Shown here: piece by piece, positions 42,752 through 53,300 of the stretch
Numbering within the stretch: position 1 is the first letter of the stretch
Layout: the number at the start of each line of letters is the position of its first letter
NCBI RefSeq assembly: GCF_026283965.1
Contig: NZ_JAPDPD010000015.1
Span: 1-64,000, forward strand
Source: Dyella subtropica
GTDB taxonomy: Bacteria; Pseudomonadota; Gammaproteobacteria; Xanthomonadales; Rhodanobacteraceae
Direction of reading: 5' to 3'
Length of the DNA: 64,000 nucleotides
Translations under genes and position numbers: made by a program
Notes under the pieces: model-generated
What the model was told of the DNA's origin: nothing
The model's database searches: none
The model's input: the letters and a program-made list of their open reading frames with translations, nothing else

Positions 42752-42985
42752 ATGTCGGTTCTACAGGCAGAGCGACGGCTACGACTACTAGAGATCGTCC
42801 AGATGGTTGTTTTGGAAAGCGGCAACCTCGAGGACTTCGATGCTGCTGCGTGGCTAGACGACTGGTTGCGCCATCCAGTTCCAGCGTTGAGCAACAATCT
42901 ACCTGCTGAATATCTGAAATCTGACGAGGGCTGCCAAGTTCTCATCCAACTTCTTGGCCAGATGCGGTCTGGCGCCTACGCCTGA
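42752..42985 (+). CDS. MbcA/ParS/Xre-type antitoxin domain protein (copy 2)
   Basis: The 77-residue product shares the antitoxin core with the copy at 32957-33229: VVLESGNLEDFDAAAWL, HPVPALS and RSGAYA against VYESGDPHHFDAKQWV, TPLPALG and QSGAYS. It lacks an HTH, so it cannot bind DNA alone. No RES toxin is next to it. The next gene encodes another possible antitoxin-like protein. Confidence 0.7.
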   Translation: MSVLQAERRLRLLEIVQMVVLESGNLEDFDAAAWLDDWLRHPVPALSNNLPAEYLKSDEGCQVLIQLLGQMRSGAYA

Positions 42986-43048
42986 CGGCTAGCCCCAGTT
43001 TCGGTGCTCTGTCCTTGGTCCTTGCGCCCCTAAAAGACCATTCCACCT

Positions 43049-43573
43049 ATGAACCGGCGATCGAGTGTCAACGCAGCAACTGCATACCGCGACAGACTGC
43101 TCGAGCAAGCTCATGCCGAGGCATGGCCTACCTCGGAGACGGTCGGTCGCCAGCTTGGTGCCGACACGACCTGCGCATGCAAGGAGATCGCTGCAAAAGA
43201 GCGCGCCCTCGAGCGGCTGCTGGGTGTCTGGTCCCAGACCGATCGGACGTTCTATCACCCGCCTTTCCAGTTCGTATCCGATGGGTCAGTCCATCCGCGC
43301 CTTTACGCGCTGCTAAAGGCACTGAGTCAAAACCCAGCTCTCGTCCATTCGGCAGACCCCGGGGGCTGGGAGCGGCTCGGGTGGATGTATCAGCCCCGGG
43401 GCTCTCTCAGTGAACTATCCCTGGTGGAGGCGGCTTCTTCCTCGGGTATCGCAGAACGAGAAGGTCAGTTAGATAAAAGAGCGCGGACACCGGCGGAAGT
43501 TTTCCCGATCGCTCCCGATGCTGTCATCGGGCTTGCCGGGAGCGATGCTGCATGGGTGATGGATCGGCTATAG
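43049..43573 (+). CDS. MbcA/ParS-related protein, possible antitoxin
   Basis: This 174-residue protein contains RTFYHPPFQFVSDGSVHPRL and ends with RTPAEVFPIAPDAVIGLA, a segment resembling the C-terminal MbcA/ParS pattern (G-x-[ST]-P-x-x-[VL]-F). The N-terminal part is helical. It follows the copy-2 MbcA-like gene by 63 bases. A toxin-binding role is plausible but no toxin is adjacent. Confidence 0.5.
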   Translation: MNRRSSVNAATAYRDRLLEQAHAEAWPTSETVGRQLGADTTCACKEIAAKERALERLLGVWSQTDRTFYHPPFQFVSDGSVHPRLYALLKALSQNPALVHSADPGGWERLGWMYQPRGSLSELSLVEAASSSGIAEREGQLDKRARTPAEVFPIAPDAVIGLAGSDAAWVMDRL

Positions 43574-43631
43574 CCGTTTTCCGGCTGCTGCTTCCCCTGA
43601 TGCCGCAGTCTTCGTGCCGCGGCCGACAACC

Positions 43632-44543
43632 CTATTTGAGAACACGCCCACCCGACGGCGCCTTCTTTCGTTGAGCACGCTTGGCTATTACCTTGGGTGC
43701 AACGGCAGCGGGCGCATTTGCTAGGTAAGCCTGTGAGAGCGCCTTGTCCAAGGCGGCTATCTGGCCTGTTTGGCGCGCGACTTCTTGCTCCAAGCGTCGT
43801 GCCTGATCGACTGCCAAATCAAGGCGGTTTTGTATCGCTGTTACGGCATCTCGGCTTGCGCGTTCAGTAGCCTCGTTCCGCAGCTGCCATTGTCTGGCCT
43901 CTTGCCGGGCGCGATCGACCTCGTGGTGGGACCGGTCCTCAATGGCTCGAATGTGAGCCTCTTGGCGCTCACGCTCTGTTTGCAACGAAGCTTGGTTTTC
44001 ATCCAACTGAGCACGAAGTGCCTGGATTTGCGCGGATTGCTGGACGCATTGGTCTTGCAGTCGATCACGCTGTTGCACCAAGTCGGCTCGTAGAGCATGG
44101 CTATCCTGCAATTGGCCATCGAGCGTGGCGCAGGCGTGCTCGGCCAGACCCTGGGCCGTTCGTGCTTGAGCAACGTTGACCTCGGCCACCTGCAGGCGGC
44201 TTTCCCAATGTTTACGCTCCTGAGCCAGCTGAGCTTGCGTGGTTTCCAGGGCAGAGCGCTCGTTGGCAAAGCGGCCTTCTATCAGGCGCTCGGCCTGCTC
44301 GGTAGCCAAGCGCCATAGCTCGATCATCACCTGCCCCACCGCGTCAGGCACTTCCGGCAGGGCGCTCAACTGTCGCAAGCGCTCTCCCAACTGGCCGCGC
44401 CAGGTCTCGAGCATGCGGGTGATGGTGTTCGGCGAGCCGGTGCCCAGCGCGGCGCGCACCTTTTCGACAGTGGGATTCTCGCCGGCGCCCAGAATGGCGT
44501 CCGCCGCGGCGTTGACCTGCGCTTGAGTGATGCCTCGTGCCAT
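43632..44543 (-). CDS. KfrA-like DNA-binding coiled-coil protein (copy 2)
   Basis: This 303-residue protein has an N-terminal KfrA_N-type domain (ITQAQVNAAADAILGAGENP, then GSPNTITRMLETW) and a long Glu/Gln/Arg-rich coiled coil, ending in a Lys/Arg tail. It is divergent from a tyrosine recombinase gene, the same arrangement as at 23.8-26.1 kb. An A/T-rich dyad lies between the two genes and may be its operator. Confidence 0.8.
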   Translation of the reverse strand: MARGITQAQVNAAADAILGAGENPTVEKVRAALGTGSPNTITRMLETWRGQLGERLRQLSALPEVPDAVGQVMIELWRLATEQAERLIEGRFANERSALETTQAQLAQERKHWESRLQVAEVNVAQARTAQGLAEHACATLDGQLQDSHALRADLVQQRDRLQDQCVQQSAQIQALRAQLDENQASLQTERERQEAHIRAIEDRSHHEVDRARQEARQWQLRNEATERASRDAVTAIQNRLDLAVDQARRLEQEVARQTGQIAALDKALSQAYLANAPAAVAPKVIAKRAQRKKAPSGGRVLK

Positions 44544-44590
44544 ACATCGGTCTCCTCGATCGGCGCCCTGCCCTTGCCTTGACGTACTCG

Positions 44591-44609
44591 CGATAAGTGA
44601 TGATTATCG
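44591..44609. promoter_or_regulatory. Dyad between kfrA-like and recombinase genes
   Basis: CGATAAGTGATGATTATCG has perfect 6-bp arms (CGATAA/TTATCG) with a 7-base spacer, 48 bases before the kfrA-like start and about 40 before the recombinase start. It is analogous to the dyad at 25061 and a probable operator of the KfrA-like protein. Confidence 0.5.
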
Positions 44610-44647
44610 TGGGTAAGCGCCCTATTTCGTAGTATACATTACATATT

Positions 44648-45736
44648 ATGAAAGATATTTCCATGATACCGACCCTCGCCCAGCCTGCGGCCAGCCTGGC
44701 GTTGCCGATCTCGTTGGCCCAGCAAGCGGCCGATGCGGTGCGCGAACTGCTCGCCGAAGCGGCGGCGGCCAACACCACCCGCAGCTACGCCAGCGCCCTG
44801 CGCTATTGGGCCGGCTGGCACGCGGCGCGCTACGGCATCGACCTGACCTTGCCGGTACCGGAAGCGACCGTGTTGCAGTTTGTGGTCGATCACGTGGTGC
44901 GCCGTTCCGCCGACGGCGAACTGGCCTGGGAACTGCCGCCGGCGGTCGATCAGGCCTTGGTCGCCGCAGAGCTCAAAGCCAAGCCCGGCCCGTGGACGCT
45001 GGCGACGGTTCGGCATCGGGTCGCCGTGCTGTCCACGGCGCATCGGCTCAAGCACGTGGCCAATCCGTGCGAGCAGCCGGCCATTCGCACCGTGCTGAGT
45101 CGGGCCGCCCGCGCCGCAGTCAAGCGCGGCGAGCGGCCGCGCAAGAAGACCGCGATCACCTTGGCCGAGCTCGAGGCGATGTTGGCCACCTGCGACGACA
45201 GCTTGGAAGGCCTGCGCGATCGCGCCCTGCTCTGCTTCGCCTTCGCCAGTGGCGGCCGCCGACGCAGTGAGGTCGCGGCCGCCGACCTGCGCGACCTGCG
45301 CCGGATCGGTCCACAGGGCTTCATTTATCGCCTGGAGCACAGCAAGACGCAGCAAGCCGGCGTTACGGCGTCGTCGACGCCGGACAAGCCGGTGCTCGAT
45401 CGCGCGGCCCAGGCGTTGGACGCGTGGCTGGCCGCGGCCGGAATTAATGAGGGGGCGATGTTTCGGCGGCTATGGAAGCAGCGCGTGGGTCCTGCCCTGT
45501 CGCCGGCGGCGGTGGGTGAGATCGTGCAGCGGCGGGCACGGTTGGCGGGCCTGGAGGGGGACTTTGGTGGGCACAGCCTGCGCTCGGGCTTCGTGACCGA
45601 AGCCAGTCGCCAGGGCGTGTCGCTGCCCGCGATCATGGCGATGACCGAGCACCGCGCGGTGGCCAGCGTGATGGGGTATTTTCAAACGGGCAGCGCGGTG
45701 GATAATCCCGCAGCGCGTCTGCTTGACAACAACTAA
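44648..45736 (+). CDS. Tyrosine recombinase (copy 2)
   Basis: This 362-residue protein has a tyrosine recombinase catalytic domain: GGRRRSEVAAADL (Arg), HSLRSGFVTEA (His-x-x-Arg), TEHRAVASVMGYF (His and the nucleophile Tyr). The sequence is closer to phage and ICE-type integrases than to XerC. Divergent from kfrA-like copy 2 and followed by the three-gene defence operon, it may mobilise that block. Confidence 0.9.
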   Translation: MKDISMIPTLAQPAASLALPISLAQQAADAVRELLAEAAAANTTRSYASALRYWAGWHAARYGIDLTLPVPEATVLQFVVDHVVRRSADGELAWELPPAVDQALVAAELKAKPGPWTLATVRHRVAVLSTAHRLKHVANPCEQPAIRTVLSRAARAAVKRGERPRKKTAITLAELEAMLATCDDSLEGLRDRALLCFAFASGGRRRSEVAAADLRDLRRIGPQGFIYRLEHSKTQQAGVTASSTPDKPVLDRAAQALDAWLAAAGINEGAMFRRLWKQRVGPALSPAAVGEIVQRRARLAGLEGDFGGHSLRSGFVTEASRQGVSLPAIMAMTEHRAVASVMGYFQTGSAVDNPAARLLDNN

Positions 45737-46021
45737 TCGGTAGCCGGATAGCCTGGCCGCCGGAGAGCAACTCGAAAGGTACAGATGCCTGGTCCATCAC
45801 CACCCTCGTCGTGCCGTGGCTGCCTTTGGCGGGTTTTCCGCCGCCCTTGCCGCGCTGATTGCACGTAGTGATTCGTCGCTCTCCTCCCCGGATGGAGCCC
45901 AAGGCGCCGATTGCCCGACGCATCCTTGGCACGAACCCTGCTGGCCATCGAAATGGCTCCGCACAAGCCGATAGCTCGTGTTAGGACCGTAACTCCATTA
46001 CGTAGGGAAACGGGAGGGAGC
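45737..46021. other. Intergenic, no recognised gene
   Basis: A minus-strand segment (GKGGGKPAKGSHGTTRVV) is open for about 100 codons, but I recognise no family and no ribosome binding site suits it. The strong GGGAGGGAGC site before 46022 belongs to the ATPase gene. Confidence 0.4.
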
Positions 46022-48694
46022 ATGACGTTGCTCGACGATATCTATCAATGGTCCAGGGACCTGCCGGGATGGCAGCGCGACGCCCTTCGGCGGCTCTTCC
46101 AAAGCGCAAAATTGTCAGCAAATGACATTCAAGAGCTGATCGCCATGGTCAAACAGGAGCACGGCAAAGGCTCGGTCGCCGAGGTTCAGCCCCTGCCCCT
46201 TGACCTCAGCCACATCCCGCATGCGGGCATTCGCTCGACCATCACTTTGCTTGGGCTATCGGAACTTCAAAACGTCAACCGCTTCCCAACCGGCCGAGAG
46301 GCGAACTTCGCGGCGACGGGACTAAGCGTTCTCTTTGGGGAGAACGCGGCCGGCAAATCGGGTTACGCGCGTGTCCTCAAAAATGCGTGTCGAGCGCGCA
46401 CCCGGCAACCTGTGCTGCCCAACGCGTTCGATTCGACTGAGCCACCCCCTGTTCCGTCGGCCAAGGTCACTTTCTCCGTGGACAACGGCACCCCGCAGAC
46501 CGTGGCGTGGCAGCAAGGCGGCGACAGCAGTAGTGCCTTGGCCAGCGTTGCCGTTTACGACACCGCGTGCGGGGCTGACTACACCGCGAAGGAAGGCGCG
46601 AGCGACTACCAACCTTATGGGTTGCCACATCTCAATCGGCTTGCGGCGCTTCAAAGGCACATGCAGCAAGAAATCGAAAAAGAGCGTAATCAGGTCCGCG
46701 TGGATCCGAACGCTTTTGCCGACCTCAAAGGCGACACTGTAGTCGGGAACCTATTGTCGAGTCTCAGCAGGACCACCGACCTCGAGCGATTGCGCGCGCT
46801 CAGCACGTTGACACCAGTGGAATTGAAGCGAATTGAGGGGATCACGACCACGCTAAACACCATGGACCCCGCGCCCGCTGCGCGAACTGCCAACCTATTG
46901 GCTGACCGCATCGAGGGTATCGCCAACCTGGCGCGCGAAGCTCAACGATGGGTCAGTGAGGTAGCCCTTGATGAGGTGAAAAAGCGGAAGGATCGCCAAC
47001 AAACCACACAGAGCGTGTGGGCCATCGCTCAACAGAAACTGCATCAATCCGAGTCCGGTGAAGATGCTGGCTTGCTCCCTGGTACGGGCAGCGATGTCTG
47101 GAAGGCGCTGTTTGAAGCTGCAGAGAAGTTCTCCACTGAGCAGGCGTATCCCGGGCATGCACATCCCAACGTCGATGACCACGCCCGGTGTGTGCTGTGC
47201 CAGTCGCCGCTCGCAGCAGATGCCAAGGCCCGCATGGTGCGGTTTGGCGAATTCGTGGCTAACGAAGCGTCGAAGGCAGCGAGCGATGCGAGCGACCAGA
47301 TAACGACGACCATGGAAAAGATTGCGCAAGCCAATCTCAATCCAATAGACGCGCCGACGATGGAAGAGCTGGCTACACTCGATTCCGACCTACACGCCTT
47401 CGTCAAGACGACAATCGACAGTTGGAAAGCGCGCAGAGAATGGATACAGGCGGCAGTGACCTCGGGCGAGTGGTCGACCGCGCGGCCTTCGTTGCCGGAG
47501 GGTGACACGCTCGAAATTAGACTGCTGAGCAAGAGTCAAGTGCTACGCAACCAGGCCGGAGAACTCTTAAAGTCCCAAGATCCCAGATCCAAGGCGGCAC
47601 TAGAGCAAGAGCAACGGGAGTTGAAGGCGAGGCAGGCGCTTGGGTCACGTATGGGTGATATTGAGCGATACGTCGCTGATTCCAGCCTGCACCACAACCT
47701 CAATGCCTGCGCGACTGCCCTCAACCCGCGACGTGTCTCCGTGAAAATGACAGAGCTGGCTAAGGCTCACGTAACAGAAGCGCTGGCCTCGGCATTGAAC
47801 GCAGAACTCATCGCGTTGGGATATCGCAAGAAAGAGGCACACATTGCCGGACGCACGGATGTTGGCAATACGATGGTGACGCTGCGACTGAAAGATTGCC
47901 GGTTTGGCACCAATGATGTCCTTTCCGAAGGCGAACAGCGCACGGTTGGCCTGGCGCTTTTTATCGCCGAAGCACGCTTGAGCGGTCACGCTTCCACAAT
48001 AGTCTTCGATGACCCAGCGACATCCTTGGATCATCGCAACCGACGTCGTATTGCTGAGCGCTTGGCAAAGTTGGCTCAGGAGCGTCCCGTTCTGATGTTA
48101 ACTCACGATGCCGTCTTACTTACTGAGATCGATCGCGCAGCGAGGAAAAATGAGCAATCTGTCTCTTATCAAACCGTGGGCTGGGACACGAGCGATCCAG
48201 GCTTGGTCAGTCCCGGACTGACCTGGGAGACGATGGACGTCAACGCGCGCGCCCAAGAGTTAGAGGTCGCAGCGACGGAGCTCAGGAAGCAGATCGGCGA
48301 TCACATGGATGCGCAGACGCAGGAAAAGGTGAAGGCTGCCTACACGAAGCTGCGCGGAACTATCGAACGCGCTGTGCGTGAGGTCTTCCTCAATAGCACC
48401 ATCAAGCCCTATTCCGACGAGGTCTCAGTAGACAACTTCGGGGCCGTGATTGGTCATCCCCAATCAGAATGGGACAGCATCTACGAGATCTACGAACGCT
48501 GCTGCGAGGTCACCGATGCACATGACACCAATGGTGAGCATCAGCTAGCCATACCAGAAGTCTCAGAACTATTGAAGGATATTGCAACGTTTCAGACCTT
48601 GCTTGCCAATGCGGCGCGCCGAAAAAAGGACTACAACACACAGCGCGCGGAACGCAATACTGCGCGTAAGAAAGCGTTCGAGCGCAAGTCATGA
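46022..48694 (+). CDS. RloC-like ABC/SMC-type ATPase with CxxC hook
   Basis: This 890-residue AAA/ABC-type ATPase has Walker A FGENAAGKSGY near residues 103-113, a zinc-hook-like CVLCQ near the centre of a coiled coil, signature LSEGEQRTVGLALF, Walker B STIVFDDPATSLDH and a His switch MLTHDAV. The layout is that of RloC and related anticodon-nuclease or Rad50-like proteins. The C-terminal 150 residues are helical and could hold a HEPN-type nuclease, but I see no definite R-x(4-6)-H motif. First gene of a three-gene plus-strand operon. Confidence 0.85.
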   Translation: MTLLDDIYQWSRDLPGWQRDALRRLFQSAKLSANDIQELIAMVKQEHGKGSVAEVQPLPLDLSHIPHAGIRSTITLLGLSELQNVNRFPTGREANFAATGLSVLFGENAAGKSGYARVLKNACRARTRQPVLPNAFDSTEPPPVPSAKVTFSVDNGTPQTVAWQQGGDSSSALASVAVYDTACGADYTAKEGASDYQPYGLPHLNRLAALQRHMQQEIEKERNQVRVDPNAFADLKGDTVVGNLLSSLSRTTDLERLRALSTLTPVELKRIEGITTTLNTMDPAPAARTANLLADRIEGIANLAREAQRWVSEVALDEVKKRKDRQQTTQSVWAIAQQKLHQSESGEDAGLLPGTGSDVWKALFEAAEKFSTEQAYPGHAHPNVDDHARCVLCQSPLAADAKARMVRFGEFVANEASKAASDASDQITTTMEKIAQANLNPIDAPTMEELATLDSDLHAFVKTTIDSWKARREWIQAAVTSGEWSTARPSLPEGDTLEIRLLSKSQVLRNQAGELLKSQDPRSKAALEQEQRELKARQALGSRMGDIERYVADSSLHHNLNACATALNPRRVSVKMTELAKAHVTEALASALNAELIALGYRKKEAHIAGRTDVGNTMVTLRLKDCRFGTNDVLSEGEQRTVGLALFIAEARLSGHASTIVFDDPATSLDHRNRRRIAERLAKLAQERPVLMLTHDAVLLTEIDRAARKNEQSVSYQTVGWDTSDPGLVSPGLTWETMDVNARAQELEVAATELRKQIGDHMDAQTQEKVKAAYTKLRGTIERAVREVFLNSTIKPYSDEVSVDNFGAVIGHPQSEWDSIYEIYERCCEVTDAHDTNGEHQLAIPEVSELLKDIATFQTLLANAARRKKDYNTQRAERNTARKKAFERKS

Positions 48695-48735
48695 CAACCA
48701 TTGGACTTTCTGTCCAAGTAGAAGGGTAAGTAGTC

Positions 48736-50352
48736 ATGCATGAAATTATCTGCCCGCACTGCAAGAAAGCATTCAAGATTGATGAGGCCGGATATGCGGA
48801 CATCTTGAAACAGGTCCACGACAGCGAGTTTGAGCTGCAGTTGCACGAGCGGCTTGAGCTAGCCGAGCAGGACAAGCGGAACGCTATCGAGCTCGCCAAG
48901 ACTACGGTCGCCAGCGAGTTGCAGAGGGCTGCTGCAGCCAAGGACTCCGAGATCCAGGACCTGAAGGCCAAGCTTGATGCCGGCGAGGTCGAGCGGAAGC
49001 TGGCCGTGAACGAGGCCATGAGCATCGTTGAAAAGGAGCGTGATGCGCTCGCCAACGAACTTGAGCAGGCGAAGCAAGACAAGCAGGACGCTTCTGAGCT
49101 AGCTGAGGCGAAGCTCGTGAACGAACTACAGAGTACTGCGGCTAAGAAGGACGCGGAGATTCAGGACCTGAAGGCTAGGCTCGATGCCGTTGAGGTCGAA
49201 CGGAAGCTCGCCGTGAACGAGGCCCTAAGCGTCGTCGAAAAAGAGCGGGACGCGCTCGCCAACGAACTTGAGAAGGCGAAGCAAGACAAGCAGGCTGCTT
49301 CCGAGCTAGCCGAGGCGAAGCTCGTGAACGAACTGCAAAGAGCTACGGCTAAAAAAGACGCTGAGATCCAAGGACTGAACGCCAAGATCGATACCATTGA
49401 GGTTGCGCAGAAGCTCTCGATCACCGAGGCCGTGAGTGCGGTCGAGAAGGAGCGCGACGAACTGAAGAACAGCCTCGAGCGAGCGGAGCTTGAGAAGCAG
49501 CTCGCAGAGAAGTCGCTCAAGGACAAGTATGAGACGCAGATCAAGGATCGCGATGACGCGATCGAGCGCCTCCGAGATATGAAGGCTCGCCTGTCGACCA
49601 AGATGGTTGGTGAAACTCTCGAGCAACACTGCGAGACCGAGTTCAACCGCATTCGATCGACAGCGTTTCCGAGGGCCTATTTCGAGAAGGACAACGACGC
49701 GCGGACTGGCAGTAAGGGCGACTATATCTTTCGCGACTCGGATGAGGCTGGCACTGAAATCGTCTCGATCATGTTCGAAATGAAGAACGAGAGCGATCGC
49801 ACCGCGACGAAGAACAAGAACGAGGATTTCCTGAAGGAGCTAGACAAGGATCGTACCGAGAAGGAATGTGAGTATGCGGTGTTGGTCTCCCTGCTCGAAC
49901 CTGACAGTGAGCTCTACAACACCGGGATTGTCGACATGTTTCACCGCTACCCGAAGATGTACATCGTCCGACCGCAGTTCTTTCTTCCAATGATTACGCT
50001 TCTGCGGAATGCGGCGATGAACTCGCTCAAGTACAAGTCGGAGCTGGCACTCGTTAAGGCGCAGAACATAGATATCACGAACTTCGAGACCGAACTCGAG
50101 ACGTTCAAGACCGCTTTCGCGAAGAACTACGACCTCGCTTCCAGGCGCTTCCAAACGGCAATCGATGAGATCGATAAGTCGATCGATCACCTACAGAAGA
50201 CAAAGGAAGCCCTGCTTGGCACAGATCGGAACCTTCGTCTTGCGAACGACAAAGCACAAGACGTAACGATAAAGAAGCTGAATAAGGGCAACCCGACGAT
50301 GGCGGCCAAGTTCGCTGAGCTCAAGAATAATAGTCCTTCCGATGCGGAATGA
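48736..50352 (+). CDS. DUF2130 family protein with an expanded coiled coil
   Basis: The 538-residue DUF2130 protein has an N-terminal zinc-ribbon-like [17 protein letters not shown], a long coiled coil and a C-terminal DUF2130 domain ([18 protein letters not shown]), which contains the restriction-endonuclease-like D...E-x-K core. The coiled coil is built from repeats of about 54-56 residues ([13 protein letters not shown] and [11 protein letters not shown]). The unit is about 160-170 bp and the copies are near-identical at 49000-49440. Forty-one bases separate it from the ATPase gene. Confidence 0.85.
   Translation: MHEIICPHCKKAFKIDEAGYADILKQVHDSEFELQLHERLELAEQDKRNAIELAKTTVASELQRAAAAKDSEIQDLKAKLDAGEVERKLAVNEAMSIVEKERDALANELEQAKQDKQDASELAEAKLVNELQSTAAKKDAEIQDLKARLDAVEVERKLAVNEALSVVEKERDALANELEKAKQDKQAASELAEAKLVNELQRATAKKDAEIQGLNAKIDTIEVAQKLSITEAVSAVEKERDELKNSLERAELEKQLAEKSLKDKYETQIKDRDDAIERLRDMKARLSTKMVGETLEQHCETEFNRIRSTAFPRAYFEKDNDARTGSKGDYIFRDSDEAGTEIVSIMFEMKNESDRTATKNKNEDFLKELDKDRTEKECEYAVLVSLLEPDSELYNTGIVDMFHRYPKMYIVRPQFFLPMITLLRNAAMNSLKYKSELALVKAQNIDITNFETELETFKTAFAKNYDLASRRFQTAIDEIDKSIDHLQKTKEALLGTDRNLRLANDKAQDVTIKKLNKGNPTMAAKFAELKNNSPSDAE
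49000..49440 (+). repeat. Tandem coding repeats in the DUF2130 gene
   Basis: Units encoding GTTGAGGTCGAACGGAAGCT-type sequence ([12 protein letters not shown]) and CTCGCCAACGAACTTGAG recur with a period of about 171 bases around 48990, 49185 and 49395. The copies remain similar in DNA, so they are recent or are homogenised by recombination. They lengthen a coiled coil. Confidence 0.7.
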
Positions 50353-50371
50353 ATCAGGTCAAAGGGAAATT

Positions 50372-53300
50372 ATGGGAATTGCAATCGATGGAATCGTCGC
50401 AAGCAAGATCGGCTTTGCGTCGCATCAGAATGCCGCCTCCCTACTTCGCGAACTGAGTATTTCCAATGAGGGTGATGCACCCTACGCTGAATTCACGGTC
50501 GAATTGATCGGCAGCTTGCCGTTTCTGGAAACGAAACGGTGGCATATCGATCTGCTACTGCCAGCAACAAGCGTTCGAATCGATGATCGCGACATCAGGC
50601 TGCAAGCTGGGTACCTCGCGGATATCTCCGAGAGCGTGCGGGCCGACGTGACGATTCGCGTCAACGCCAATGGCCAAACGGTGGCAGAAAAGAGCTACGC
50701 CGTTGAGCTGCTGGCGAAGCATGAGTGGGGCGGCGCTTATGCTATGCCCGAACTCCTAGCGGCGTTTTGCCTACCGAATGACCCCGCCACGGATCGCATT
50801 TTGAAGGGCGCGTCCGAGGTGCTTCGTCGCGCAAGCAAAAAGAATGCTCTGGACGGCTATACGGGACAGTCACGCACGCGAACATGGGAACTCGTCTCGG
50901 CCCTTTGGTCCAGTGTCTGCAACCTGGGTATCAGCTATGCCCTACCACCGGCGAGCTTTGAGACGCAGGGGCAAAAGATTCGCACACCCTCCGCTGTTGT
51001 GGACGGCGGGGTTGGTACCTGCCTCGACACGGCGCTTCTGTTTGCGGCAGCCTTGGAACAAGCCGGTCTCAACCCGTTGCTGATCCTGACCAAGGGCCAC
51101 GCTTTGGTGGGCGCCTGGCTGCAGCCTCAGGAGTTCGCGCAACTCATCACCGAAGACGCGTCGTCCCTACGCAAGCGTATTGAGCTCAAAGAGTTGGTCG
51201 TGTTTGAGACCACGTTGGCGACGCAGTCGCCGCCGCCGGGCTTCAGCCATGCGGTCGACTTCGCGCGACGCGAGGTGAATGACGACGCCTTTCTGATGGC
51301 GATTGATATTCGTCGCGCCCGCATGCAACGCATTCGTCCATTGGCGTTGGCTGCCTCCCCCTCCCATCCCAGCGAGGCCGCGATGCCGATGAGCGCCACC
51401 GGGCAAGAAGCGCTGGAGGAAGCGCCACTCCTTCCGGGGTTCGATGTCGAAGTGGCCGTAGAGCCCGAGACGCCGGCGGGAAAGCTGCAGTTGTGGCAGC
51501 GCAAGCTTTTGGACCTGACAACTCGAAATCGATTGCTGCACGTGCCGGAGAGTGCCAAGGCGATTCGACTGCTCTGCCCTGACCCTGCTGCCCTCGAGGA
51601 CCAACTGGCGGAAGGTAAGCGCATCCGCATCGTCGCCCTGCCGAATCTTGAGGCCGGCGGTCGCGATACGGAGCTCTACCAACAACAGAATCGGGAGAGT
51701 CTGCGCGAAGCGTATGCACTCAACGCCCTCAAGCGTGGCGAAGTCCTCGTGGCGCAAGACCAGGCCAAACTCGATGCTGCACTGGTGGACATGTACCGAA
51801 AGGCGCGTAGTGACCTGGACGAAGGCGGTGCCAACACTCTATTTCTTGCGATCGGGTTCCTTAAGTGGAAGAAAGCGGCGGACGACCCTAAGTCCTACTC
51901 GGCACCCTTGATTCTGCTGCCAGTGAAGCTTGAGCGGAAGAGCGCCGTGTCGGGCGTCACGATGGTCATGTTGGATGAGGAGCCGCGATTCAACCTGACG
52001 TTATTGGAGCTGCTTCGACACGACTTTGAACTGAGCATCCCGGGGCTCGATGGCGACCTCCCTACGGACGACGCAGGTATCGATGTGGCGGACATCTGGA
52101 ACACCGTGCGACGCGCAGTACGCGACATGACGGGCTTTGAGGTCGCACCCGAACTTGTATTGGGCACGTTCTCGTTCTCCAAATACCTCATGTGGAAGGA
52201 CCTGACGGATCGTTCCGAGCAACTCATGCAGAGCGCCATGGTTCGCCACCTGCTAGAGCGCAAGGTCGGGGGCGAAAGCTTCCAGACGCCTGGAGACTTT
52301 CCTCGTCCAGGGCAGCTCGACGCCTTGGTCGAGCCTCGCGACCTCTTCACGCCGCTACCGGCCGACTCCTCGCAGCTGGCAGCTGTCGTGGCGTCAGCAA
52401 GCGGGCACAGCTTCGTGTTGGATGGCCCTCCGGGCACAGGCAAGTCGCAAACCATCGCGAACATGATTGCTCACAACCTTGCCTTGGGACGTCGTGTTCT
52501 GTTTGTCGCAGAGAAGATGGCAGCGCTTGATGTGGTGAAGCGCCGTCTGGACGAGAAAGGCATTGGCGAGTTTTGTCTTGAGCTTCATTCGAGCAAGGCC
52601 TCCAAAGTGGAGGTGCTGAAACAATTGGAGCGCGCCTGGGATTCGCGCGACGCCCTGACGGTAGAAGAATGGCACGCCGAGACAGCGCGGATTAGCGAGC
52701 TTCGCGCGAAGCTCAATGGCGTGGTTAACGTACTGCATAGGCGCTGGCCCAACGGGTTGACCGTGCACCAGGCGATGGGTCGGGTCATTCGGGATGCGTC
52801 ACCGACCACGCCTCGGCTCACTTGGGTCGCCGGTACGGCGCATGACGCGACGCACATGAGCCGGTTGCGTGATATTGCCAGGCGCCTCGAGCTCAATCGG
52901 CGAGCAGCCGAAACCGCGCCGAGCCATTTCTTGGCACTCAAGCAACCGGACTGGTCGAATAGCTGGCAAGCCGCGTTGGCCACGAACGCGCGGGAGGTCA
53001 CCCGTACCATGGACGAGTGCCATGCGGCCTTTGTTCGTGTTCTGGAACTCACCAAGCTTCCGATCGAACGCGAGGACTACGCGGCCATTGCTGCTCTTTT
53101 GACTTTCGCCCGCTTGCTGCCGGACGCGTACGGGATGGATCTGAGCTTTGCTTTTGTGCCCGATGTGGCCACTCGACAGGCGACCGCCAAAAAAGGGCTC
53201 GGATTGGTGCGGGACTACAGCGGTGTCGAAGGTGGACTGTCCGTCCGCTACGACAGAGCAGCCTTGCGCCGCCTCGACCTTGACGGTCTGGAACGTCGCT

